64,000 nucleotides of DNA from Piliocolobus tephrosceles (lineage: Eukaryota > Chordata > Mammalia > Primates > Cercopithecidae), in assembly GCF_002776525.5 (NCBI RefSeq), contig NC_045443.1:43663484-43727483 (forward strand). Reading direction: 5' to 3'. The notes under the pieces are model-generated. The model made no database searches. It was not told the DNA's origin and saw nothing but the letters and a program-made list of their open reading frames with translations. Below are positions 1 through 10,328 of this stretch, piece after piece; the stretch's first letter is position 1; each line of letters opens with the position of its first letter. The position numbers were made by a program, and so were the translations under genes.

Positions 1-119
1 ACTGCCTCGGTGATGCGCACTGTAGTTAAACCCTTACTAAACCCTTTCATCTTAAAGTCTGAGTAATAAAGACATAAAATGAGTTCTGAAAGGATTCTTC
101 AGAGGAAAGCAATGAAAGC
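1..119. other. Unassigned single-copy sequence
   Basis: I see no coding potential and no repeat I can name. The sequence runs directly into an antisense L1 fragment at about 120. Confidence 0.5.
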
Positions 120-2102
120 ATCATTTTTCAAAAAGTGCATGTGATTTTATTGTGGTTTTGATTTACATTTCCTTAATGATCAGTGAAGTCGAATGACTTT
201 TCATGTATTAGTGTGTTTTCATGTATTTCTCCAAAGACGACTTTTCATCTTTGGAGAAATGTCCTTTGCCCATTTTAAAATTGGATAGTTTGTTTTTTTG
301 TTGTTGAGTTGTAAGGGTTCTTTATATGTATCTTTATATATTCTGAATACTAAACTCTAATCTGATATATGATTAGCAAATATTTTTTCCATTCTATAGA
401 TTGTCTTTTCATTTTTTTTGTGTTAATATATTTTGATGTGCAAAAATTTAATTTTTATGCAGTCTATCTCTTTTTCTTCATTGCTCATGCTTTTCATGTC
501 AAATCTAAGAATTCAATGCTAAATCTGTGATCATAAAGAGTTAACACTTTGTTTATTTTTAGTGAGTTTAGAGTTCTTATTATTCTGCTCTCTTTTTTGT
601 TCATCTCTGTTCTAATTTTTATTATGTCCTTCCTTCTTCTAGCTTTGGATTTAGTTTGCTGTTCTTTTTCTAGCTCCTTAGATGTAATGGTTGACTGATT
701 TATAATCTTTTTTTCTTAATAAAATAGGCATTTACAACTATGTGTTTTCTTCTAATAATTGTTTTAGCAATATCCCTAAGATTTAGTATACTGTGGGGTT
801 TTCTTCATTTATTTCAAAGTTTAATTTCTCTAGTAATTTCTTCTTTGATCTATTGATTATTTAAGAGTATACTGTTTAATTTACATATTTTTCCATATTT
901 TTCAGCTTCCCTCTGTTGTTGACTTCTGTCTTCATTCCATTGTGGTCGGAAAACATTTTTTGTATAATTTAATATTTTAACATTTATTGACAGTTGTTTT
1001 ATAACTTAACAGAGTGTTGATCTAAAAAATATTCCATGAAGATTTGAAAAGAATATCCATTTTGCTGTTGTTGGGTACACTGTTCCATATATGTTGATTA
1101 AGTTTAATTGCTTTATAGTGCTATTCTTTCATTATTTATCATCTATCTAGATATTCTATTCATAATTGAAAGTGAGGTATTGAAGTTTCTAAATATTGTA
1201 GAACTGTCTATCCAATTCTGCCAATGTTTTCTTCATTTATCTTGGTGTTATGTTATTTGATGCATGTATGTTTATAATTGTTATATCTTATTGATAAGAC
1301 CTTTTAAAAATCAACATACAATGTTCTTTGTCTCTTTTAACTTTTTCTTAAAATTTATTTTTTCTGGTATTAGTACAGACACTCTAGCTGTCTATTGGTT
1401 ACTAATTGCATGGAATATCTTTTTCATTCTTTCACTTCCAACCTATTTGTGTCTTTAGGTCTAAACTAAATCTCTTATAAACAGTATATAATTGGACCAT
1501 TTAAAACTCCATTTTGCCAATCAGTCTTTTAATTGATGAGTTTAATACATTGACATTCAAAGTGATTACTGATAAATGGGAACTTACTTCTGCCATTTTG
1601 CTATTTTTTAAATCTTTCTTATTCCTCAATTTCTTTATTACTGCCTTATTTTTTATTTGAATTTTTTCTAAGTGTACCGTTTTCAATCTCTATTTATTTC
1701 CTTTTTACATACTTTCATTGAGTTATATTATTAGTGGTTACTATGGTAATTACAGTTAACATCCTAAGTTTATAGCAATCTAGTTTGAATTGGTACCAAA
1801 TGAACTTGAATAGTATACATTAACTCTACTTTTATCATATCCAGTTCTGTCCCCCTCTCAGGTTGTTATTGTCACAAATTACATCTTTATACATGGGTAA
1901 CAATTAACATAGATTTATAATTATATTTATTCATTTTTGTTTTAAATCACATAGGAAGCAAAGATATAGTTGTAAACAAACAATATAAAATACTAACTTC
2001 TATATTTGCCTATACAGTTATATTTATCATTGATATTTATTTCTTCCCACAACTCAAGTTACTATGTAGTGTTATTTCCTTTCAGCCTGAAGGACTCCTT
2101 TT
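120..2102 (-). mobile_element. Old L1M LINE, 3' part and endonuclease region (host of nested L1PA)
   Basis: Read on the minus strand this is LINE-1. 120-530 matches the 3' part of ORF2 in antisense. About 545-1700 matches the linker and endonuclease part of ORF2. 1700-2102 matches the region between ORF1 and ORF2. Most of the reverse transcriptase region is missing at about 530-545, so the element has a large internal deletion. It resumes at 8762 after the inserted L1PA. All frames are badly broken. The high divergence from the L1PA copies indicates an old mammalian L1M subfamily; the exact one cannot be fixed by eye. Confidence 0.8.
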
Positions 2103-2112
2103 AGCATTTCTT
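2103..2112. repeat. Target-site duplication, left copy, of the antisense L1PA
   Basis: The ten bases AGCATTTCTT occur here and again at 8762-8771, immediately outside the two ends of the inserted L1PA. The flanking L1M reads continuously across when the insert is removed. Confidence 0.75.
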
Positions 2113-2271
2113 TTTCTCTGTCATTTATTTATTTATTTATCTTTTAAAATTATACTTTAAGTTCTGGGATACATGTGTAGAACATGCAGGTTTGTCACAT
2201 AGGTATACACATGCCATGGTGGTTTGCTGCACCCATCAACCCATCATCTACATTAGGTATTTCTCTTAATG

Positions 2272-2353
2272 CTATGTATTTTCTTCTAACCATTGTTTTA
2301 GCAACATCCCTAAGATTTAGTATACTGTGGGGTGTACTGTTTTAGTATACTGT
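2272..2353. other. Foreign patch inside the L1PA 3' region, similar to 738-799
   Basis: Bases 2272-2333 match 738-799 at 58 of 62 positions in the same orientation. Normal L1PA sequence runs up to about 2275 and resumes at about 2354. The expected G-rich 3' UTR tract and the last part of ORF2 are absent. A 13-base string, TTTAGTATACTGT, occurs twice inside the patch (2316-2328 and 2341-2353). Confidence 0.75.
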
Positions 2354-4962
2354 TGGTTTCCATGGTTTATATATGCCACATTTTCTTTATCCAGTCAATC
2401 ATTGATGGGCATTTGAGTTGGTTCCAAGTCTTTGCTATTGTAAATAGTGCTGCAATAAACATATGGGTGCATGTGTCTTTATAGTAGAGTGATTTATATT
2501 CCTTTGGGTATATACCCAAGTAATGGGATTGCTGGATCAAATGGTATTTCTGGTTCTAGATCTTGGAGGAATCGCCACACTGTCTTCTACAATGGGTGAA
2601 CTAATTTACACTCCCACCAACAGTGTAAAAGCTTTCCTATTTCTCCACATCCTCTCCAGCATCTGTTGTTTCCTGACTTTTTAATGATTACCATTCTAAC
2701 TGACATGAGATGGTATCTCATTGTGTTTTTAATTTGCATTTCTCTTATGACCAGTGATGATGAGCTTTTTTTCACGTTTATTGGCGGCATAAATGTCTTC
2801 TTTTGAGAAGTGTCTGTTCATATCCTTTGCCCACTTTTTGATGGAGTTGTTTGTTTTTTTCTTGTAAATTTGTTTAAGTTTCTTGTAGATTCTGAATATT
2901 AGCCCTTTGTCAGATGAGTAGATTGCAAAATTTTTCTCCAATTCTGTAGGTTGCCTGTTCACTCTGATGATAGTTTCTTTTGCTGTGCAGAAGCTGTTTA
3001 GTTTAATTAGATCCCATTTATCAATTTTGGCTTTTGTTGCCATTGCTTTTGGTGTTTTAGTCATGAAGTCTTTGCCCATGTCTATGTCCGGAATGGTAGT
3101 GCCTAGCTTTTCTTCTAGGGATTTATGGTTTTAGGCCTTACATTTAAGTCTTTAATTCAGCTTGAGTTAAATTTTGTATAAGGAGTAAGGAAGTGGTCCA
3201 GTTTCAATTTTCTCCATATGGCTAGCCAGGTTTTCCAACATCACTTATTAAAATAGGGAATCATTTCCCCATTGCTTGTTTTTGTCAGGTTTGTCAAAGA
3301 TCAGATGATTGTAGATGTGTGGTGTTATTTCTGAGGCCTCTGTTCTGTTTCATTGGTCTATATATCTGTTTTGGTACCAGTACCATGCTATTTTGGTTAC
3401 TGTAGCCTTGTAGTATAGTTTGAAGTCAGGTAGCATGATCCCTCCAGCTTTGTTCTTTTTGCTTAGGATTGTCTTGGCTATACCAGCTGTTTTTTGGTTC
3501 TGCATGAAATTTAAAGTAGTTTTTTTCTAATTATGTGAAGAATGACAATGGTAGCTTGATGGGGATAGCATTCAATCTATAAATTACTTTGGGCTGTATG
3601 GCCATTTTCACAATATTGATTCTTCCTATCCATGAGCATGGACTGTTATTCCATTTGTTTATGTCCTCTCTTATTTCCTTGGGCAGTTGTTTGTAGTTCT
3701 CCTTGAAGAGGTCCTTCATCTGCCTTGTAAGTTGTATTCCTAGGTTTTTATTCTCTTTGTAGCAATTGTGAATGGGAGCTCACTCATGATTTGGCTCTCT
3801 GCTTGTCTATTATTGGTGTATAGGAATGCTTGTGATTCTTGCACATTGATTTTGTATCCTGAGACTTTGCTGAAGTCGCTTATCAGCTTAAGGAGATTTG
3901 GGGCTGAGATGATGGGGTTTTCTAAACATACAATCATGTCACCTGCAAACAGGGACCAATTTGACTTCCTCTCATCCTATTTGTATATCTTTTATTTATT
4001 TCTCTTGCCTGATTGCCCTAGCCAGAACTTCTAACAGTATGTTGAATAGGAGTAGTGAGAGAGGGCATTCTTGTCTGTGCCAGTTTTCAAAGGAAATGCT
4101 TTCAGCTTTTGCCCATTCAGTATGATATTGGCTGTGGGTTTGTCATAAATAGCTTGTATTATTTTGAGATACATTCCATCGATACCTAGTTTATTGAGAG
4201 TTTTTATCATGAATGGGTTTTCAATTTTATTGAAGGACTTTTCTGTATCTGTTGAGATAATCATGTGATTTTTATCATTGGTTTTGTTTATGTGGTGGAT
4301 TATTTTTATTGATTTTCATATGTTGAACCAGCCTTGCATCCCAGGGATGATGCCAACTTGATCATGGTGGATAAGCTTTTTGATGTGCTGCTGGATTCGC
4401 TTTCCCAGTATTTTACTGAGTATTTTTGCCTTGATGTTAATCAGGGATAATGGCCTGAAATTTTCTTTTTTTACTGTGTCTTTGCCAGGTTTTGGTATTG
4501 GGATGATGCTGGCCTCATAAAATGAGTTAGGGAGGAGTTCCTCTTTTTCTACTGTTTGGAATAGTTTCAGAAAAAATTATACCAGGTCCCCTTTGTACCT
4601 CCGGGAGAATTTGGTTCTGAATCCATCTGTCACTGGGCTTTTTTTGATTGGTAGACTATTAATTACTGCCTCAATTTCAGAACTTGTTATTGGTCTATTC
4701 AGGGATTCAACTTCTTCCTGGTTTAGACTTGGGAGGGTGTATATGTCCAAGAATTTATCCATTTCTTCTGGATTTTCTAGTTTATTTGTATAGAGGTGTT
4801 TATAGTATTCTCTGATGGTAGTTTGTATTTCTGTGGGATCAGTGGTGATACCCCCTTTATCATTTTTTATTGTGTCTATTTGATTCTTCTCTCTTTTCTT
4901 TATTAGTGTTACTAGAGGTCTATCTATTTTGTTGATCTTTTTTTTTAAAAAAAAAAGAGCTC

Positions 4963-4970
4963 CTGGATTC
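4963..4970. repeat. Target-site duplication, left copy, of the Alu at 4971
   Basis: CTGGATTC here is repeated at 5239-5246. It derives from the L1 ORF2 sequence that the Alu split. Confidence 0.75.
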
Positions 4971-5238
4971 CTTTTTTATTTTTATTTTTTCTGAGATGGA
5001 ATCTCTGTCTGTTGCTGGGGCTGGAGTGCACTGGTGTGATCTCGGCTCACTGCAACCTCCGCCTCCCAAGTAGCTCTGACTACAGGCATATGCCCCCACA
5101 CCTGGCTAATTTTTGTATTTTTAACAGAGACGGTGTTTCACCACATTAGCCAGGATGGTCTCAATCTCCTGACCTTGTGATCCACATGCCTTGGCCTCCC
5201 AAAGTGCTGGGATTACAGGCATGAGCCACTGTGCCCAG
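4971..5238 (-). mobile_element. Antisense Alu inserted in the L1PA ORF2
   Basis: It is an antisense Alu with a T-rich tail at its left end and the usual dimeric structure. About 30 bp is missing around 5069, where the left part jumps from the CTCCGCCTCCC region to CAAGTAGCT. An 8-bp duplication flanks it. It is younger than the L1PA that contains it. Confidence 0.95.
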
Positions 5239-6405
5239 CTGGATTCATTGTTTCTTTTGAAGGGTTTTACCTGTCTCTATCTCTTTCATTTCTGCTCTGA
5301 TCTTAGTTATTTCTTGTCTTCTAGTATCTTTTGAATTTGTTTGCTCTTGCTTTTCTTGTTCTTTTAATTGTGATGTTAGGGTGTTGATTTTAGATCTTTC
5401 CCACTTTCTCCTGTGGGCATTTAGTGCTATAAATTTTCCTCTAAACACTGCTTTAGTTACGTACCAGAGATTCTGGTACGTTGTGTCTTTGTTCTCATTG
5501 GTTTCAAATAACTTATTTATTTCTGCCTTAATTTTGTTGTTTACCCAGTAGTCATTCAGGAGCAGGTTGTTCAGTTTCCATGAAGTTGTGCAGTTTTAAG
5601 TGAGTTTCTTAATCCTGAGTTCTAATTTGATTGCACTGTGGTATGAGAAACTGTTTGTTATGATTTTCATTCTTTTGCATTTGCTGAGGAGTGATTTACT
5701 TCCAATTATGTGGTCAATTTTAGAATAAGTGTGATGTGGTGCTAAGAAGAATGCATATTCTGTTGATATGGGGTGGAGAGTTCTGTAGCTGTCTATTAGG
5801 TCAGCTTGGTCCAGAGCTGAGTTCAAGTTCTGAATATCCTTGTTAATTTTCTGTCTTATTGATCTGTCTAATATTGACAGTGGGGTGTTAAAGTCTCCCG
5901 CGATTATTGTGTGAGAGTTTAAGTCTTTTTGTAGGTGTCTAAGAATTTGTTTCATGCATCTGGGTGCTCCTGTATTGGTTGCATATATATTTAGGATAGT
6001 TAGCTCTTCTTGTTGCATTGATCCCTTTACCATTACGTAATGCCCTTCTTTGTCTTTTTTGATCTTTGTTGGTTTAAAATCTGTTTTATGAGAGACTAGG
6101 ATTGCAACCCCTGCTTTATTTATTTATATATTTATTTATTTTTGCTGTCCATTTGCTTGGTAAGTTTCCTGCATATTTTTATTTTGAGTCTATGTGTGTT
6201 TTGGCATGTGAGATGGGTCTCCTGAATACAGCACACCAAAGGGACTTGACTCTTTTTCCAATTTGCCAGTCTGTGTCTTTTAATTGGGGCATTTAGCCCA
6301 TTTACATTTAAAGTTAGTGTTGTTATGTGTGATTTTATCCTGTCATTTTGTCCATTAGTTGATGCGGTTTCTTCATAGTGTAAAGACCATCATAGTGCCA
6401 ATGGT

Positions 6406-7428
6406 CTTTACAATTTGGTTTGTTTTTTCAGTGGCTGGTACCGATTGTTCCTTTCCATATTTAGTGCTTCCTTCTGAAGCTCTTGTAAGGCGGGCCTGGT
6501 GGTAACAAAATCTCTCATCATTTGCTTGTCTGTAAAGGATTTTATTTCTCCTTCTCTTATGAAGCTTAGTTTGGCTGGATGTGAAATTCTGGGTTGAAAA
6601 TTCTTTTCTTTAAGAATGTTGAATATTGGCTCCCGCTGTCTTCCGGCTCATAGGGTTTCTGCTGAAAGATCCGCTGTTAGTCTGATGGGCTTCCCTTTGT
6701 GGGTACCCAGCCTTTGTCTCTGGCTTCCCTTAATATTTTTTCCTTCATTTCAATGTTGGTGAATCTGATGATTACGTGTCTTGGGGTTGCTTTTCTCAGA
6801 GAGTATCTTAGTGTTGTTCTCTGTATTTCCTGAATTTGAATGTTCGCCTGTCTTGCTAGGTTGGGGAATTTTCCCGGGGTAATATCCTGAAGAGTGTTTT
6901 CCAACTTGGTTCCAGTCTCCTCATCACTTTCAGGTACACCAATCAAACATGTGTTTGGTCTTTTCACATAGTCCCATTTTTCTTGCAGGCTTTTTTCATT
7001 CCTTTTCATTCTTTTTTCTCTATTCTTGTCTTAATACTTTATTTCATTAAGTTGATCTTCAATCTTTGATATGCTTTCTTCCACTTGGTCAACTTGGCTA
7101 TTGATACTTGTGTATGTTTCATGAAGTTCTCATGCTGTATTTTTCAGCTCCATCAGGTTATTTATGTTCTTCTCTAAACTGATCATTCTAGTTATCAATT
7201 CCTCTAACTTTTTTCAAGGTTCTTAGTCATTGCATTGGGTTAGAACATGCTCCTTTAACTCAGAGTAGTTTGTTATTACCCACCTTCTGAAGCCTACTTC
7301 TGTCAATTCATCAAACTCATTCTCGGTCCAGTTTTGTTCCCTTGATGACACGGAGTTGTGATCCTTTGAAGGAGAAGAAGAGTTGTGGTTTTGGAATTTT
7401 CAGCCTTTTTGCGCTGCTGTTTCCTCAC
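6406..7428 (-). pseudogene. L1 ORF1 pseudogene (RNA-binding protein)
   Basis: ORF1 encodes the trimeric RNA-binding chaperone of the L1 particle. The open stretch 7009-6677 on minus carries the RNA-recognition region, with KRPNTCLIGVPESDEE and NLARQANIQIQEIQRT motifs typical of ORF1p. The expected start codon at 7428-7426 reads GTG on the minus strand instead of ATG, and several stops interrupt the frame. It is non-functional. Confidence 0.82.
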
Positions 7429-8756
7429 CTTTGTGAATGTATCTACCTTTGGTTTTTGATGTTGGTGATCTTTGGTTGAGGTTTTTGTGTGGATGTCCTT
7501 TTTGTTGATGTTGATGCTATTCTTTTCTGTTTGTTAGTTTTCCTTCTAACAGTCAAGCCCCTCTGCTGCAGGTCTGCTGGCATTTGCTGGAGGTCCACTC
7601 CAGACACTGTTTTCCTGGGCATCACCAGCAGAGACTACAGAACAGCAAAGATTCCTGCCTGTTCCTTCCTCTGGAAGCTTTGTCCCAGAGGGCCACCCAC
7701 CAGATGCTGGCCAGAGCTCTCCTGTGTGAGGTGTCTGTCTACCCCTGCTGGGAGATATCTCCCTGTCAGGAGTCTTGGGGGTCAGGGACCCACTTGAAGA
7801 GGCAGTCTGTCTCTTAGCAGAGCTTGTTCTGGGAAATTTACTGCTCCCTTCAGAGCCAGCAGGCAGGGATGTTTAAGTCTGCTGAAGCTTCGTCCACAGC
7901 TACCCTTTCCCCCCAGGTGCTCTGTTCCAGGGAAATGAGAGTTTTTCTATCGGCCCTTGATTGGGGCTGCTGCCTTTCTTTCAGAGATGCCCTGCCCAGA
8001 GAGGAGGAATCTAGAGAGGCAGTCTGGCTACAATGTCTTTGCTGAGCTGTGGTGGGCTCCGCCCAGTTCAAACTTCCCAGTGGCTGTGTTTACACTGTGA
8101 GGGGAAAACCACCTACTGAAGCCTCAGTAATGGCGGACGCCCCTTCCCCTGCCAAGCTGGAGCATCCCAGGTCGACTTGAGACTGCTGTATTAGAATTTC
8201 AATCCAGTATATCTTAGCTTGCTGGGTCTGTGGGGGTAGGATCCACTGAGCTAGACCACTGGCTCCCTGCCTTCAGCCCCCTTTCCTGGGGAGTGAACGC
8301 TTCTGTCTCGCTGGTGTTCCAGGTGCCACTGGGGTATGAAAAAAAAACTCCTACAGCTAGTTTGGTGTCTGCCCAATTTGCCATCCAGTTTTGTGCTTGA
8401 AACCCAGGGCCCTGTTGGTGTAGGCACCCGAGGAAATCTCCTGGTCTGAGAGTTGCGAAGACTGTGGGAAAACTGTAGTACCTGAGTTGGAATGCACCTT
8501 TTCTCACAGCACAGTCCCTCACAGCTTCCCGTGGCTAGGGGAGAGAGTTCCCCGACCCCTTGTGCTTCCCAAGTTAGGCTATGCCCCACACTGCTTTGTC
8601 TTGCCCTCTGAGGGCTGCACCCACTGTCTAACCAGTCCCAGTGAGATGAGCCAGGTACCTCAATTGTAAATGCAGAAATCACCCACCTTGTGCGTTGATC
8701 TCCCTGGGAGCTGCAGACCGGAGCTGTTCCTATTTGGCCATCTTGCCTGCCACCTC
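7429..8756 (-). promoter_or_regulatory. L1PA 5' UTR / promoter remnant, directed leftward
   Basis: This is the GC-richer 5' UTR of the antisense L1PA, about 1.3 kb. It ends at 8756 with the conserved L1 transcription-start region, including the YY1-type site. The internal L1 promoter would drive transcription on the minus strand. Open frames on either strand here (for example 8251-8766 minus) are by-products of GC content. Activity cannot be judged from sequence. Confidence 0.7.
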
Positions 8757-8761
8757 CTTTA

Positions 8762-9979
8762 AGCATTTCTTATAGGAAAGGTCTACTGTTGATAAACTCC
8801 CTTTTTTAAAAACTGGAAATGTCTTAATTTCAACTTCAGTTTTGAAGGATATTTTTTGTCAGATATGGGATTCTTGGCTGGCATTTTTTCTTTTTCTTTC
8901 AGCACTTTAAATATATGATCCCATTGCCTCTGACGTCTATGGTTTCTGTTGAGAAATTTGTTTCATATTGAGGGTACGTTGTACCTGAGAAGGCACTTCT
9001 TTCTTGCTGCTTTCAATATTTCCTCTTTGTTTCAACAATTTGATTATATCTCGGTGTGGTTCTTTTTGAGTTCAGCATGCTTGGAATTTGTTGAGCATCT
9101 CAGAAGTATAGATTTATATTTCCCATAAAACGTGGGCAGTTTTCTACCATTATTTCTTCAAATAAACTATCTCCTCTTCTCTCTTTCTTTGTGTCTCTTC
9201 ATCTCGCTCTCTTTGTTTTGCTCTTCTGAGACTCTGAAAATATATATGTTAGTCTGCTTGATAGTGCACCACAGCCCCCTTATACTTTGTTTACTTTTAT
9301 TCATTATTTTTTCTTACTGCTCCTTGGATTGGGCACTTTCAATTGCCCTATCTTTAAATTCACTTGTTTTTCTGCCTGCTCCAATTTGCTGTTGAAACCA
9401 TCTAGTGAAATTTTCATTTCAGCTATTGTATTTTTTAAGTATCAGAAATTCTATTTGGCTACTTTTTGTAATTTCTACCTCTTTATTCATAGTCCCTACT
9501 TGTTTATACATCATTCTCCTGATTTTCTGTAGTTCTTTGTTCCTGGTTCACTCAGTTTTTTGATTACATTTAAGAGAGTTAATTTGAAATCTTTTCTAGT
9601 ATACCCAATGTCTGGGCTTCCTTAGGGATGGCTTCTGTCAATTTCTTTCTTTTTCGAGTGAATGGGCCAAACTTTCCAGTTTGTTTGTATGCTTTAAAAT
9701 TTTAAATTGAGAACTGGACATTTTCACTATTGTAACATGCAACTCCGGAAATCAAATTCACCTCCTCCTTAGGGATTGCTGTTATTGCTTGGAGAGGGAT
9801 GGATACTGCTGTTATTTGTTTAGAAAACTTACCCTGCGTTTTTTTCCTGAACTATATTCCTTGTGATGTGTAGTCATTGAGTTCTCTGTTCCATTGTTTT
9901 GTGGTCAGCCATTATTCTGATAGAAATTTCCTTAAGTTCCTAGATTCAGTAGGAAAAGAAAAAAGAAAAAGAAAAACCA
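8762..9979 (-). mobile_element. Old L1M LINE, ORF1 and 5' part (continuation of the host element)
   Basis: The right-hand part of the element interrupted at 2103. It starts with the second copy of the AGCATTTCTT duplication. It reads on minus as L1M ORF1 and upstream sequence: a TTTCAGCACTTTAAATATAT-type block at 8900 and an L1M 5' region around 9700-9900. An A-rich stretch at 9952-9978 precedes the Alu. No frame is intact. Confidence 0.72.
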
Positions 9980-10301
9980 GCCAGGCGTGGTGGCTCACAC
10001 CTGTAATCCCAGCACTTTGGGAGGCCAAGGCAGGGGGATCACGAGGTCAGAAGATCAAGACCATCCTGGCTAATATGGTGAAACCCCATCTCTACTAAAA
10101 ATACAAAAAATTAGCCGGGCGTGGTGGCAGGAGCCTGTAGTCACAGCTACTCTGGAGGCTGAGGCAGGAGAATGGTGTGAACCTGGAGGCGGAGCTTGCA
10201 GTGAACAGAGATCACGCCACTGCACTCCAGCCTGGGCGACAGAGCGAGGCTCCGTCTCAAAACAAACAAACAAACAAAAAACAAAAAAAAACAAAAAAAA
10301 A
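9980..10301 (+). mobile_element. Alu, AluY/AluSc type, plus strand
   Basis: Full-length dimeric Alu starting GCCAGGCGTGG and ending in an A-rich tail with CAAA repeats. It carries GACCATCCTGGCTAA and GGCGGAGCTTGCAGTGA, which point to AluY or a close relative. It sits at the junction between the antisense L1M and the next L1 5' UTR. Confidence 0.95.
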
Positions 10302-10328
10302 CCTGTGTAATTTCTCATTAAATTATTT

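Larger units (their letters stand above)
2354..6346 (-). pseudogene. L1 ORF2 pseudogene (endonuclease / reverse transcriptase)
   Basis: ORF2 encodes the L1 endonuclease, reverse transcriptase and a C-terminal Cys-rich domain. On the minus strand the start codon is at 6346-6344, but the fourth codon is already TAA (6337-6335). The longest open piece, 6033-5596 (145 codons), covers the middle and end of the endonuclease domain and keeps a GDFNTP motif and the SKIDHIIGS stretch. Its SDH-equivalent catalytic motif reads SYHSAIKLE, so the catalytic aspartate is lost. Other fragments cover the reverse transcriptase (4264-3531) and the C terminus (3079-2587). An Alu interrupts the frame at 4971-5238. 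It cannot encode an active protein. Confidence 0.88.
2113..8756 (-). mobile_element. Full-length antisense L1PA LINE-1
   Basis: The element reads from its 5' end at 8756 to its A-rich tail (T-rich on plus) at about 2113. The 5' end shows the conserved L1 start with a YY1-type site in antisense (GGCCATCTTG near 8737). It is about 6.6 kb long including a 268-bp Alu, so the L1 itself is about full length. ORF1 lies at about 7428-6406 and ORF2 at about 6346 downward. Both are broken by many stops and frameshifts. Near the 3' end, about 230 bp of normal sequence is replaced by a patch resembling the neighbouring L1M (2272-2353). It is flanked by a 10-bp duplication. Confidence 0.92.

Noticed and set aside
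8251..8766. 171-codon minus-strand open frame as a gene
   Set aside because: It lies wholly in the 5' UTR of the antisense L1PA plus a few flank bases; GC-rich L1 5' UTRs often stay open by chance and no domain is visible.
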